A stretch of DNA of 64,000 nt from Congregibacter variabilis (GTDB lineage Bacteria; Pseudomonadota; Gammaproteobacteria; Pseudomonadales; Halieaceae). Location of the stretch: contig NZ_CP136864.1 in NCBI RefSeq assembly GCF_045689235.1, positions 3,286,001 to 3,350,000 of the forward strand. Reading direction: 5' to 3'. How positions within the stretch are numbered: position 1 is the first letter of the stretch; each line of letters opens with the position of its first letter. Under the pieces are notes generated by a model. That model was not told the DNA's origin. It did not search any database and worked only from the letters and a program-made list of their open reading frames with translations. Both the position numbers and the translations under genes were made by a program. Shown here one piece after another: positions 17,810 through 31,409 of the stretch.

Positions 17810-19222
17810 TCAGGGTGCGCCAATATCGCCGCTTGGGGTCACCGAGGCGAGGCGTCGTTCCTCGCGAAGCTGTGCCAATTGCGTCGACGCATCGGCGATG
17901 GCAACTCTAAAGCGCGGCATTTCCTCCTGAGGAAGCGACTTCGCCTTTGGCAAACTCTTGTGGATGGTGCGCGGATTGCGATGCACGCCGCCTACCAGAA
18001 ACTCATAATGCAGGTGAGGACCCGTCGCGGCACCGGTTGATCCTACCGTGCCGATTACCTGGCTCTGCACGACGCGTTGGCCGCTCTTTACCTTGCGCTT
18101 GTTCAGGTGCAGGTATTTTGTGACGTAGCGATCGCCGTGTTGAATAAATACATAATTGCCGTTCGCACGGCTATAGCCCGCTTCCACAACCCGACCGTCA
18201 CCGGCAGAAAATACCGGGGTGCCCCGAGGTGCTGCGTAGTCTGTGCCGTTGTGCGGACGTACTGTTTTGTAAATAGGGTGTCTTCGTCGAGGATTGAAGC
18301 CTGAGCTAATGCGCGTGAAATCAACCGGAGCCATTAGAAAGGCCTTTCTCATACTGACGCCGTCTTCGTTGTAGTAGCTGGTCATGCCCTTGCTATCGAT
18401 ATAGCGATAGGCGTCGAAGCGTTCGCCACGATTAGTGTAAGAAGCTGCGACTACCTTACCGTCTTCATACTTCTCGCCATCGAGATAAAGCTCCTCGTAA
18501 AGGATCTCCATGGTGTCGCCTTTGCGCGGGTCCATCACAAAGTCGATGACGCCGCCCAATATAATGGCGGCCTCCATAATAAGGTTGCTCGATAGTCCAG
18601 CCTCGCGACCGGCGAGAAACAGCGAAGACTCGATTTCTACTGTTGCCCAGCTCAGGCGCTGCTCGGGCTCTCGGATCGCGCGCTCAGAGGAGAAGCCCCC
18701 GTCCATGCGTCGATATACGACCGACTGTAGTCCGTTAATGGTGTGGCGAACGGCTGCGAGCCCACCGCTTTCATCGCGGAGGAATGCCAGGCTCTGGCCG
18801 GGGTAGATACGCTCCAGGTCGCGACCCTGAGGGGCGGTATGTACGATTTGGTATACGTCGGCGGTGCCGAACCCGGCTCGTTTAAACAAAAGCGACAGGT
18901 TGTCGCCGCTGCGGACGATAAACTCCTCCCAGGGTTGGGATGCGGGAGGGCTTGGCTCTTCTGTAAGATCATCGACTGTCGCCACGGCCTGAGCGGCCTC
19001 GATGATGGGAGCGACTTCTGTCGAGGGAAGAGTATCGTTCTCTTCCACCAAGACGGCCTCAGAGACGCTGCGCGTGGCGTTTACGTCACCGGACGGGGTG
19101 ATGATCGCGGCTATTGCTACAAGCGCAGACAGGCCCGCCACCGCAAGAATGTGGTGGTGCGAAATGCCTTGTCGCTCAGCGATGGGAGTTGCGCCGCGGG
19201 GTGTTTTTTTATGGGTGATCAT
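17810..19222 (-). CDS. M23-family peptidoglycan DD-endopeptidase (MepM-like)
   Basis: The product has 470 residues: an N-terminal membrane anchor (about 23-43), a LysM-like/OapA region (EEFIVRSGDNLSLLFKRAGF), and a C-terminal M23 LytM domain. The zinc ligands are complete: HNGTDYAAP for H-x3-D and GPHLHYEF for HxH. Such enzymes cleave peptide cross-links to allow wall growth. Divergent from tyrS and transcribed into anmK. Confidence 0.9.
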   Translation of the reverse strand: MITHKKTPRGATPIAERQGISHHHILAVAGLSALVAIAAIITPSGDVNATRSVSEAVLVEENDTLPSTEVAPIIEAAQAVATVDDLTEEPSPPASQPWEEFIVRSGDNLSLLFKRAGFGTADVYQIVHTAPQGRDLERIYPGQSLAFLRDESGGLAAVRHTINGLQSVVYRRMDGGFSSERAIREPEQRLSWATVEIESSLFLAGREAGLSSNLIMEAAIILGGVIDFVMDPRKGDTMEILYEELYLDGEKYEDGKVVAASYTNRGERFDAYRYIDSKGMTSYYNEDGVSMRKAFLMAPVDFTRISSGFNPRRRHPIYKTVRPHNGTDYAAPRGTPVFSAGDGRVVEAGYSRANGNYVFIQHGDRYVTKYLHLNKRKVKSGQRVVQSQVIGTVGSTGAATGPHLHYEFLVGGVHRNPRTIHKSLPKAKSLPQEEMPRFRVAIADASTQLAQLREERRLASVTPSGDIGAP

Positions 19223-19386
19223 GTCACGGGCCCGATTATTGGGTGTTGAGTATATAAAAAAGATACGTTTTAGAGATAGTGGCGGATTTCACCTAGTGCG
19301 TTCAGCGTTTGGTGCGGTAAGGTCGCCAGCCTTTTAATGACCACGAACGATGAGAGTCGGCCCGGGCTGGCTCCGCGATATAAGTG

Positions 19387-20688
19387 ATGACCATGACTAG
19401 TACACTGCTTACCGAACTACAGCAGCGGGAACTGATATTTCAGATTGCCGGTGAAGATAAGCTTGCCGGCTGGCTGGATGAAGGCTCACGCTCTTTATAC
19501 TGCGGTTTTGATCCCACGGCCGATAGCCTGCATATTGGATCTTTAGTACCTCTCTTGATGCTGCGTCGCTTTCAGCTGGCGGGGCATAGGCCTATTGCCC
19601 TTGTGGGCGGCGCTACCGGTCTTATTGGTGATCCCAGTTTTAAAGCTCAGGAGCGGCAACTCAATACGCCCGATATTGTGGAAAGCTGGGTGGAGAAGTT
19701 GCGTCATCAGGTGTCCCGTTTTGTGGACTTTGACGCCGGAGCCCAAAGCGCGGTCGTGGTCAATAACCTCGAGTGGACCCGCGATCTGGATGTGCTGACG
19801 TTTCTGAGGGATATCGGTAAGCACTTTTCTATCAATGCGATGATTCAGAAAGAGTCGGTGAAGCAGCGTATCGAGCGCGAAGGCAGCGGTATTAGTTTTA
19901 CAGAATTCACCTATATGATCCTCCAATCCTACGACTTTGCAGAGCTTTACAAGCGCTACGACTGTGGGTTGCAGTTGGGTGGGTCTGATCAGTGGGGCAA
20001 TATCACCGGCGGTATTGACCTGACTCGTCGTCTTCACGGTGGGCAAGTGTATGGTCTTACGATGCCTCTGATCACCAAATCGGACGGCAGTAAGTTCGGC
20101 AAAACCGAATCCGGGACAATCTGGCTGGATGCGGCGCGGACGTCGCCCTATAGCTTCTATCAGTTCTGGCTATCTGTGGCTGACAGCGATGCCTATCGAT
20201 TCCTCCGGTACTTCACCTTTCTAGCGGTTGCTGATATTGCTGACATCGAGCGCGCGGATGCCGAGCGAAGTGGTCGTCCTGAGGCGCAGCGCATTCTGGC
20301 CGAAGAAGTCACCAGGTTGGTGCATGGCGATGAAGGTCTGGCAGCGGCGCAGCGGATCACCGAAAGTCTGTTCAGTGGAGAGCCTTCGGGGCTCTCTGAA
20401 CCGGATCTGGAGCAGTTGATGCTGGATGGTTTGCCCTCTAGCGTATTAGCTCCTGCTGGAATGCCGGAGACTTTGACTCAGCTGCTGACCGACGCGGGGC
20501 TTGCGGCGTCAGGTAAGCAGATAAAAGATGCCCTGCAGCGCGAGGCGGTGATCGTCAACGGCCGGGCGCTGGGTATGTCTGACAACGCTTCTCCTAAGGA
20601 CGCGTTTGCTGCAGACAAGGCGCTTTTCGGGCGCTTTTATCTGGTACGACTGGGGAAGAAGAAGTACCACCTGTTCGCTCGAAACTGA
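19387..20688 (+). CDS. tyrS: Tyrosyl-tRNA synthetase
   Basis: The product has 433 residues from ATG 19387 (GTG 19384 and ATG 19393 are also possible). Class I motifs: the HIGH-type HIGSLVPLL and the KMSKS-type KFGKTESG. The C-terminal S4 RNA-binding domain includes KQIKDALQREAVIVNGRAL. The length and the FGKT form place it in the TyrZ-like/long group of TyrRS common in marine gammaproteobacteria. It ends only about 50 bp before the rRNA promoter region, with no clear terminator. Confidence 0.95.
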   Translation: MTMTSTLLTELQQRELIFQIAGEDKLAGWLDEGSRSLYCGFDPTADSLHIGSLVPLLMLRRFQLAGHRPIALVGGATGLIGDPSFKAQERQLNTPDIVESWVEKLRHQVSRFVDFDAGAQSAVVVNNLEWTRDLDVLTFLRDIGKHFSINAMIQKESVKQRIEREGSGISFTEFTYMILQSYDFAELYKRYDCGLQLGGSDQWGNITGGIDLTRRLHGGQVYGLTMPLITKSDGSKFGKTESGTIWLDAARTSPYSFYQFWLSVADSDAYRFLRYFTFLAVADIADIERADAERSGRPEAQRILAEEVTRLVHGDEGLAAAQRITESLFSGEPSGLSEPDLEQLMLDGLPSSVLAPAGMPETLTQLLTDAGLAASGKQIKDALQREAVIVNGRALGMSDNASPKDAFAADKALFGRFYLVRLGKKKYHLFARN

Positions 20689-20739
20689 ATACCGTCGCGG
20701 CCCGTTTTGCGGTCTTTGGAAACTAATTCGAAATATCGC

Positions 20740-20767
20740 TTGCACGCATTGAGCATGTGAGTATAAT
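20740..20767 (+). promoter_or_regulatory. rRNA operon promoter (sigma-70, GC-rich discriminator)
   Basis: TTGCAC at 20740-20745 and a perfect TATAAT at 20762-20767 are separated by 16 bp, about 270 bp before the 16S gene. The bases after the -10 box (TCGCCTCCCCGC) are the GC-rich discriminator typical of stringently controlled rRNA promoters. An A+T-rich stretch just upstream (about 20720-20738) could act as an UP element. This is the only strong promoter in the 350-bp gap between tyrS and 16S; the rest is leader RNA with a boxA-like TTTAACAAG near 20830. Confidence 0.82.
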
Positions 20768-20839
20768 TCGCCTCCCCGCTGATCAGTAGGTCGGCAGGAA
20801 AGCATCAAACCCAAGCGGTTTGATGGGTGTTTAACAAGA

Positions 20840-20863
20840 AGATGAAGACAGAAGTGTGGGCAC
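20840..20863 (+). other. 16S precursor processing stem, 5' arm (3' arm 22595-22618)
   Basis: These 24 bases of the leader pair with 22595-22618 just after the 16S gene, 22 of 24 positions matching. Such long stems enclosing 16S are the RNase III substrate in precursor rRNA. A comparable stem encloses 23S: 22991-23005 pairs with the stretch near 26358-26372, and the bases directly flanking 23S also pair. Confidence 0.7.
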
Positions 20864-21038
20864 TTGTTGGGATAGTTGTTTATGACTATTCAGACACAAC
20901 AAGTGACTCATCAATTCATGACTACATTTATGTAGTTAGTAATTTATGATTTCGAGATGTGTCTGAGCCGAGATTTGTTAGTTAGCGCGGGTTACTGTGA
21001 AAACTAACCCTCATGCCGAGAGGCTGAGGTTAAAGATT

Positions 21039-22572
<1,534 letters not shown>

Positions 22573-22666
22573 AACGATAAGCACTACCTGACGAGTGCTC
22601 ACACTTTTGTCTTCATCTAATCGGTTGATACCACGCAAGAATAGTGTCTGGTGCAGACTCACTTAT

Positions 22667-22743
<77 letters not shown>

Positions 22744-22784
22744 CTCAAACAGAGCGAGCACATTTACAGTAAAGGCGAGTAATT

Positions 22785-22860
22785 GGGGCTATAGCTCAGA
22801 TGGGAGAGCGCCTGATTTGCATTCAGGAGGTCCGCGGTTCGATCCCGCGTAGCTCCACCA
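22785..22860 (+). tRNA. tRNA-Ala (anticodon TGC)
   Basis: 76 nt with encoded CCA. Acceptor GGGGCTA pairs with TAGCTCC, the anticodon TGC is at 22818-22820, and the T-arm is CGCGGTTCGATCCCGCG. It follows tRNA-Ile by 41 nt in the ribosomal spacer. Confidence 0.98.
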
Positions 22861-22926
22861 TTTACGTGTTAAGTGATAGTAAGTAGATGGTGAGGTAAGC
22901 GGTAACCCGCGTGGTATTAGCAAAGT

Positions 22927-22960
22927 CAGAGGTAGGTACAGCGAGCTGTACCTACCTCTG
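22927..22960 (+). other. Perfect 15-bp hairpin in the 16S-23S spacer
   Basis: A perfectly complementary 15-bp stem (22927-22941 with 22946-22960) closes a four-base CGAG loop, followed by GTTTTAAC. It lies between tRNA-Ala and the boxA copy ahead of 23S. It resembles an intrinsic terminator but has only four Ts. It could be a processing site for the tRNA 3' side or an attenuator that antitermination overrides. The rest of the 22861-23305 spacer shows no gene. Confidence 0.75.
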
Positions 22961-22975
22961 GTTTTAACAACCGGA

Positions 22976-22988
22976 TGTTCTTTAACAA
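22976..22988 (+). promoter_or_regulatory. boxA antitermination element before 23S
   Basis: TGTTCTTTAACAA differs at one position from the E. coli rRNA boxA consensus TGCTCTTTAACAA. It is in the spacer where Nus factors load to keep polymerase processive through 23S. It begins 16 nt after the 15-bp hairpin. Confidence 0.8.
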
Positions 22989-23305
22989 GGTAGATCAAGC
23001 TGAGTTTATAAACTGAGCTGAAACACAGGCTACGTGCTTAGGCATGTGAGTGTGAGTCAGACGGTTTATAGATAAATTGTTCAGTGGTAGCGGGTTTCAA
23101 TTCCCCGTTATCACGACGAGTTGTAATAGAAAAATATGTTGTAAAACATACTGTGACTTAAGCGTCACAACATCCGGCGGATCGGAGTCGGGTAAGTGCG
23201 TTAACCGCGCGTTTATCTCAAACGATCTTTACTAAACCCGGCCACGTAAGCATTTGCTTAAGGGCGTGGACGGGAGTCTTCTAGAACAGATAACTTCGGT
23301 TATAT

Positions 23306-26209
<2,904 letters not shown>

Positions 26210-26421
26210 TATAATCCAAGCTATTTGCGTGACTCGACCTTCTTCGTGAAGGAAGGGCACACAAGAAGACAACGGATGTTGTGAGCAAGTCATAGTGTGA
26301 CAACACGGTGTGGTAACAACACACCAGAAAACAAACACACCGGACTGAACACCCGGCCTCAGCTTGAACTACCGACCTAATTTGTTGGGCGGCCAGAATA
26401 CCGACCCCCGACATGCCAGTT

Positions 26422-26540
26422 TGCCTGGCGACCATAGAGCATTGGAACCACCTGACCCCATCCCGAACTCAGCAGTGAAACGATGCATCGCCGATGGTAG
26501 TGTGGGGTTTCCCCATGTGAGAGTAGGTCATCGCCAGGCG
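26422..26540 (+). rRNA. rrf: 5S ribosomal RNA
   Basis: About 118 nt. The TGCCTGGCGACC start pairs with the GCCAGGCG end, and the core CACCTGACCCCATCCCGAAC and GATGGTAGTGTGGGG are standard. It follows 23S by about 210 nt that hold only spacer and processing pairing. Confidence 0.96.
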
Positions 26541-26553
26541 CCAAAAAGGAAAG

Positions 26554-26587
26554 ACCCCTGTAGCTTCGCTGCAGGGGTTTTTGCTTT
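26554..26587 (+). terminator. Intrinsic terminator of the rRNA operon
   Basis: The stem CCCCTGTAGC/GCTGCAGGGG has a TTCG loop (one G-T pair) and is followed by TTTTTGCTTTT. It starts about 14 nt after 5S. No tRNA follows. Confidence 0.9.
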
Positions 26588-26805
26588 TAGGATGCGGGGT
26601 TCTCTTTTACTACAACGGGTCATGTGAACGCGCCTGCACCACCGGTGCGGGGAGCTGGCACCGAAGGTGTGCCAATAAACAAATGTCGTGGTCCTTCTCT
26701 AGATAAACTTGACTTAGATACTCGGGTATCGGATTCTCTTCGCCCATCAATCGATGGGACTTGCGGGTACAGGGTGACACGGCCTTGTTTTCGCCAATAC
26801 ATGCT

Positions 26806-27366
26806 ATGAATGAATGTCTGAATCATACCGACCTCGATGCAGATTTTGTTTGCGCGGTTTGCGGTAGATATTTTTGCGAGGACTGCGTGGGGGAGCGTTT
26901 TTATCCTCGCCCTGGCTATATCTGCCACGAGTGTTCTGGTGAAAAACCGGCGGAGCCCACACCGCCGCCGCCGGAGTACCCGGGCAAGGCAAGTAAAGAT
27001 GATCCCGACGCGAGGTCGGGGGGAAAGTCTCTTATGGCGCCACCGCTTGAATGGGGTGTTATAGGGTTTTGTTTGATTCTGATCCTTGGATTAGCTGGCT
27101 ACCGCTATGGGCAGGGGGAATGGGTGCCGGTACTTGTTTCTGACCAGCCGGAAGATTTGGCGACCTACTGTTTGAGCGTTCTTAATGCCTTGGAAGCGAA
27201 ACAAGCGGCAGTCACCTTGAGTGATGTGCTGGCAGCTTGCCCAGAACCAATCATTGTGACAAACGATCCTGAGGCCATTCTTGTATCTACGCCGGACGCT
27301 GAACTTTATGGGTTTAGTGAGATTGAGGTTGAGCTCAATCCACTCACACTGACAGTAATGGAGTAG
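26806..27366 (+). CDS. Membrane protein with N-terminal B-box-like zinc finger
   Basis: The product has 186 residues from ATG 26806. Residues 4-43 hold C4-x2-H7, C16-x2-C19, C24-x2-C27 and C40-x2-C43, a compact zinc-binding module resembling B-box or rubredoxin-like ribbons. A Pro-rich linker (about 50-60) and one membrane segment (about 82-103) follow, then a C-terminal domain of about 80 residues, probably periplasmic. The family is not known to me. It lies 7 nt upstream of a pilin-like gene and is likely co-transcribed. The 218-bp gap between the rRNA terminator and this gene shows nothing else. Confidence 0.65.
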   Translation: MNECLNHTDLDADFVCAVCGRYFCEDCVGERFYPRPGYICHECSGEKPAEPTPPPPEYPGKASKDDPDARSGGKSLMAPPLEWGVIGFCLILILGLAGYRYGQGEWVPVLVSDQPEDLATYCLSVLNALEAKQAAVTLSDVLAACPEPIIVTNDPEAILVSTPDAELYGFSEIEVELNPLTLTVME

Positions 27367-27373
27367 CTTTGAC

Positions 27374-27961
27374 GTGACACTGAATCTCTCACGATCGACT
27401 TCTACTCATCGAGGCGGTGCTCAGGCACAGGGCTTCACCCTTTTGGAAATGATGGTTGTTTTGGCAATTGTTGGGGTACTTGCATCCCTTGCGCTGCCTA
27501 CCTACAGATCTTACGTCGAGCGGGCGGAGTTTGTAGAAGTCACTTCGTTTATGGGTGAGATACGGACCGCCCTGCAAATTGAGGGTGCTGGAGGCGCTGA
27601 TTTCCCCACGGTGTTGCTAGGGTCTCAGTCAAGAGTAGCTGCTCGTCAATCCGGTGGCCAAAGGGTTAGACGACGGGACTCTCGTGTAACCACGGAGAGT
27701 GAATTCATCGATGAGTACTACTATGACTACAACCTTAATCGCGGTTGGGCATATGTGGTTCTCCGCCTGAATCCTGATAAAGTTTCCGAGTGTCGGGGGC
27801 GTTGCATGCTTCACGTTGCGGCAAAGAAAGTGGGTAGTGAGGTACGCACCGTGTGTGGACGCTGGGGACAGGCCCAGTGGCCGGATCCTTTCCCTGTGGC
27901 GGTTCTGCCTCGAGAGTGTCAAAGCACGTGTGTGCGCTGTGAGCTTCGCCAGATGCGATGA
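27374..27961 (+). CDS. Type IV pilin-like protein with prepilin leader, Cys-rich C-terminus
   Basis: The product has 195 residues with a GTG start. The prepilin site is QGFTLLEMMVVLAIVGVLAS: cleavage after Gly20, Phe+1, Glu+5, then the hydrophobic alpha1 segment. Residues of about 105-120 are very Tyr/Asp rich (DEYYYDYN). Six cysteines lie in the last 60 residues (two in SECRGRC, one in VCGRW, three in RECQSTCVRCEL), more than the single disulfide of ordinary pilins. It could be a minor pilin or a pseudopilin. No pil assembly genes are near. Confidence 0.7.
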   Translation: MTLNLSRSTSTHRGGAQAQGFTLLEMMVVLAIVGVLASLALPTYRSYVERAEFVEVTSFMGEIRTALQIEGAGGADFPTVLLGSQSRVAARQSGGQRVRRRDSRVTTESEFIDEYYYDYNLNRGWAYVVLRLNPDKVSECRGRCMLHVAAKKVGSEVRTVCGRWGQAQWPDPFPVAVLPRECQSTCVRCELRQMR

Positions 27962-28062
27962 GGCTTATACCTTCGTCCGCAATTCATACGATTAAATGTC
28001 TGGATGAGTAGTCCGCAGCGTAAGCTGCCCCCTCCGTTTAATGCCGATTCTTAAGGTGCCCA

Positions 28063-29079
28063 ATGAAGAATGTACTCATCGTGTCGTTGCTGGTGATGCT
28101 GGTTGGCGTCGGCATTTGGGTAGTTCACGATGGTCGTTTACCGTTTAATGGCGGTCAGAGCGCGAGCATTCGTGACGGTACTCCTCAGCAGGAGCCGTTG
28201 GCGACCGAATATACCGGCGTCGCGGCGGAATTACTGGCAGTGCTCGATTATGACCTTCTGCCTGAAGCATCTGGCCTTGGCGTGTCAGGTTTAGATCCAC
28301 AACGTCTATGGTTGATTAATGATAGCGGCTCGCGATCAGAGTTGGTGGCATTGGACCTTGCTCGCCAAAGCTTCACCCGGATAAATATTCTCGATACACC
28401 GAATAAGGACTGGGAAGATCTAGAAGTCTTTCGTTATGAGGGGGTGCCTTGGATGGTCGTTGCCGATGTCGGTGACAACAAAAGCCGCCGCGCTAAGGTG
28501 ACCCTGTACTTCCTACCCGAGCCTGTCGCTGATGAGCGACGTGTGCGGGTTCATACGACGATGACCTTGTCTTATCCTGATGGCCCAAGGGACGTGGAGA
28601 GCATAGCTGTCGACCCATTGACCAACACGCTTTATCTGCTGAGTAAAAGGGATCATTTCCCCAGACTTTACGCAATAGCACTCCCGGAACTGGGTGAGCA
28701 GCGATCGTTTATCGTAGAGCCCACATTGCTAGGTGAGATTCGCAGTATTCCAGGGCCCACCAAAGACGAACTCGAAAGATTCCCAAAGTATGGCAAAAAC
28801 CGGGCCCAACCCACGGGAATGTCGCACTTGCCTGATGGGAGTGGTGTAGCGCTACTCACCTATGGTGGGAGTTACGTTGCACCCTTGGGTCCGGATAGAA
28901 ACTGGCTGCGAGCGCTCAACGATTCTCTGTGCCCTGTTCCCAGGCCTGAGCTGAAACAGGCCGAAAGCATTGCTGGCGACCTGGAAGGACGAATCTATAT
29001 CACCAGCGAGGGCAAAGAGTCTCCGCTATTGCGACTGAAGCCGGCGCGGGGCTGTTTTCTGAACGAGAACCCGGGCTGA
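28063..29079 (+). CDS. Membrane-anchored beta-propeller-like protein
   Basis: The product has 338 residues. The N-terminal hydrophobic segment (about 4-21) is an anchor or signal. The body has repeated beta strands with motifs such as LWLINDSGSRSELVALDL, WEDLEVFRYEGVPWMVVADVGDN, VESIAVDPLTNTLYLLSKRD and AESIAGDLEGRIYITSEG. These resemble the SdiA-regulated/phytase-like esterase propellers. The acidic residues in DSG, EDLE, DVGDN and DVES could be a calcium or metal site. No enzymatic role is assigned. Confidence 0.6.
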   Translation: MKNVLIVSLLVMLVGVGIWVVHDGRLPFNGGQSASIRDGTPQQEPLATEYTGVAAELLAVLDYDLLPEASGLGVSGLDPQRLWLINDSGSRSELVALDLARQSFTRINILDTPNKDWEDLEVFRYEGVPWMVVADVGDNKSRRAKVTLYFLPEPVADERRVRVHTTMTLSYPDGPRDVESIAVDPLTNTLYLLSKRDHFPRLYAIALPELGEQRSFIVEPTLLGEIRSIPGPTKDELERFPKYGKNRAQPTGMSHLPDGSGVALLTYGGSYVAPLGPDRNWLRALNDSLCPVPRPELKQAESIAGDLEGRIYITSEGKESPLLRLKPARGCFLNENPG

Positions 29080-29204
29080 AGCGCAGAGGCAGTGTACTGC
29101 CAATTGGCGGTATGGAGGGGTCTTGGGCCGTGCTATGAGCCGGGCTGGGTGCCTTAAATGCGCTATTCTTCAATCCCGCAAATTTGCGAGTACCTGGGTG
29201 TTTT

Positions 29205-30668
29205 ATGAAACGTTTGGTTTTGGTCTGTTTAGCTTTGCTGCTCGTTCTTGTGCTGGTACTGGTGTATCGAGCCGAAACCCATTTCACCGAGCAAAGTGCT
29301 GGCGCGGTCTCGTCGCAGGATCTACCTGACCTTGATATTGCGGCTGCCTCTAGCCGACTCGCAAAAGCCATTAGCTATCCGACGATCTCTTACGATAACC
29401 CTGATCGCCGAAACGATGCAGCGTTTATTGGCCTGCGCGAACACATGCTAGCTAGCTTCCCCAGAGTGTACGCAGCCGCACCACCACGACTCCTGAACGA
29501 ACATAGTTTGTTGTTCAAGTTTCCGGGCTCCCGCTCTGATCTGAAGCCTGCACTGTTCATGGGTCATGTCGATGTTGTGCCGGTGGATTCCGCGACCGCT
29601 GATCAGTGGCGGTTTCCTCCTTTTAGCGGGGCCATCGAGGATGGGGTGATTTGGGGCCGCGGCGCCATGGACGACAAAGTCACGGTATTTGCCCTCCTCG
29701 AAGCGATGGGGTCACTGCTGGAGTCCGGCTTACAACCCCAAAGAACACTGTATTTTGCCTTTGGCCACGACGAGGAGATCGGAGGCCCCATGGGGGCAGC
29801 GGCTATGGCGGAACTGTTGGAAGACGAAGGCGTTGAGTTTGAATTTGTGTTGGACGAAGGCGGCGTGATTACACAAGGGTCGTTTCCCGGTATCGAGGCA
29901 CCTGTAGCACTGGTCGGTATTGCAGAAAAGGGCTTCGTGAACCTAAGACTCACGGTGAATGCTCCCGGAGGACATTCTTCACAGCCACCCGATCACACGG
30001 CCGCGGGGATTTTGAGTCAAGCCATCGTTGCCCTGGAGTCTCATCCATTCTCCAGTGATCTTCGGTACACGAAGATGACTATGGATTACGTAGGTAAGCA
30101 ATCCGATTTTATGACGCGTTTGGTGATGGCAAACCTCTGGCTATTCGAGCCGGTGGTTGCCAACGTGCTGGCTAAAACACCGGCAACGGCAGCACTCACT
30201 CGAAGCACCATTGCAGCAACGATGTTAGAAGGAAGCTCCAAATCCAATATCCTCCCGACTCGCGCTACCGCGGTGGTCAACGTGCGGATTATGCCAGGGG
30301 ACAGCGTGGCTTCAGTGAGGGAGCATTTTGTTAATGCGATTGCCGATCCCCGCGTAGAGGTCAGCACCTTCATGGAAAACGAGCCCTCAGCGGTATCACC
30401 TACGGAGAGTCTGGGATACCAACTCATCCAGAAAAACATTCGAGCGATGGATGAGTCTGTGCTCGTTGCACCTTATCTGGTTATCGGAGGCACGGATTCC
30501 AAGCATTTTTACAGTCTGTCCCCCAACATATACCGCTTCATTATGGTTAAGGCTGATGCTGAGGGTCTCAAACGCATACATGGTGTGAATGAGCAGTTGC
30601 CGGTAGAAGATTATCGCAGCGCGATCCAGTTTTTTAGGGCTTTGTTAACTGACGCCGCACGCGCCTGA
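29205..30668 (+). CDS. M20-family metallopeptidase with N-terminal anchor
   Basis: The product has 487 residues from ATG 29205. One hydrophobic segment lies at about residues 4-22. Zinc-site motifs are complete: GHVDVVPVD, WGRGAMDDK and FGHDEEIGG, with a later HSSQPPDH near the lid domain and GGTDSKHF near the end. The layout matches PM20D1/carboxypeptidase S-like M20 enzymes that hydrolyse N-acyl amino acids or dipeptides. The anchor implies a periplasm-facing enzyme. It converges with tdk, only 4 nt apart. Confidence 0.85.
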   Translation: MKRLVLVCLALLLVLVLVLVYRAETHFTEQSAGAVSSQDLPDLDIAAASSRLAKAISYPTISYDNPDRRNDAAFIGLREHMLASFPRVYAAAPPRLLNEHSLLFKFPGSRSDLKPALFMGHVDVVPVDSATADQWRFPPFSGAIEDGVIWGRGAMDDKVTVFALLEAMGSLLESGLQPQRTLYFAFGHDEEIGGPMGAAAMAELLEDEGVEFEFVLDEGGVITQGSFPGIEAPVALVGIAEKGFVNLRLTVNAPGGHSSQPPDHTAAGILSQAIVALESHPFSSDLRYTKMTMDYVGKQSDFMTRLVMANLWLFEPVVANVLAKTPATAALTRSTIAATMLEGSSKSNILPTRATAVVNVRIMPGDSVASVREHFVNAIADPRVEVSTFMENEPSAVSPTESLGYQLIQKNIRAMDESVLVAPYLVIGGTDSKHFYSLSPNIYRFIMVKADAEGLKRIHGVNEQLPVEDYRSAIQFFRALLTDAARA

Positions 30669-30672
30669 CCGC

Positions 30673-31254
30673 TCAAGCTCGATGAAAAATTTCGTTAAAG
30701 TGTCGGCGGCACAGCGAGACGTAGCGATCATTGCCACCGATTTCTACCTGAGCACCATCGGTAACGACAGACCCATCGGCATCCTGGCGCACCACCATGG
30801 TGGCCTTCTTGCCGCAATGGCATATCGTTTTAATCTCTTTTAGATTGTCAGCCCAGGCAAGGAGATACTTGCTCCCCTCAAAGGGTTCGCCGCGAAAGTC
30901 AGTGCGTAATCCATAGGCCAATACGGGAATTCGCATTTCGTCGCAGACACGTCCCAGCGAGAAGACTTGTTCCTTGGTGAGAAACTGCGCTTCATCAATG
31001 AGTACGCAGTCGAGTTTTTGTTGCTCATTCGCATCACAGATGATCCGGAAAATGTCCGCCTCACGATTGAAGATGTGCGCATCGGCGCCGATACCGATAC
31101 GCGATGTCACTCTTCCACTACCGAAGCGATCATCTAGCGCCGGTGCCAAAATCAGCGTGTGCATTCCCCGCTCGGCATAGTTGTAGCTTGACTGCAGCAG
31201 GGTCGTTGATTTGCCCGCGTTCATAGATGAGTAATGAAAGTACAGCTTCGCCAC
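30673..31254 (-). CDS. tdk: Thymidine kinase
   Basis: The product has 193 residues from GTG 31254. That start is preferred because GGGAG precedes it and the protein then opens AKLYFHYSSMNAGKSTTLL, as in the family; an upstream frame to 31281 adds residues of no known match. The P-loop is NAGKST, Walker B is VLIDEAQFL, and the C-terminal lid has the CHCGKKA zinc pair. It phosphorylates thymidine for salvage. Confidence 0.93.
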   Translation of the reverse strand: MAKLYFHYSSMNAGKSTTLLQSSYNYAERGMHTLILAPALDDRFGSGRVTSRIGIGADAHIFNREADIFRIICDANEQQKLDCVLIDEAQFLTKEQVFSLGRVCDEMRIPVLAYGLRTDFRGEPFEGSKYLLAWADNLKEIKTICHCGKKATMVVRQDADGSVVTDGAQVEIGGNDRYVSLCRRHFNEIFHRA

Positions 31255-31409
31255 GATTTCTCCCGGAGGTTGCTTTTGCATCTATAGGGGCCGCGGGGCT
31301 TGTGCCACCCACTGCCGCTGTGTGTGACGCTAGCATGCCACACTCACAATGGTGAAGCCGCTGTTACACATGCATACTCTTGCCTTGATTGAAAATCAGA
31401 GTTTTGGCG

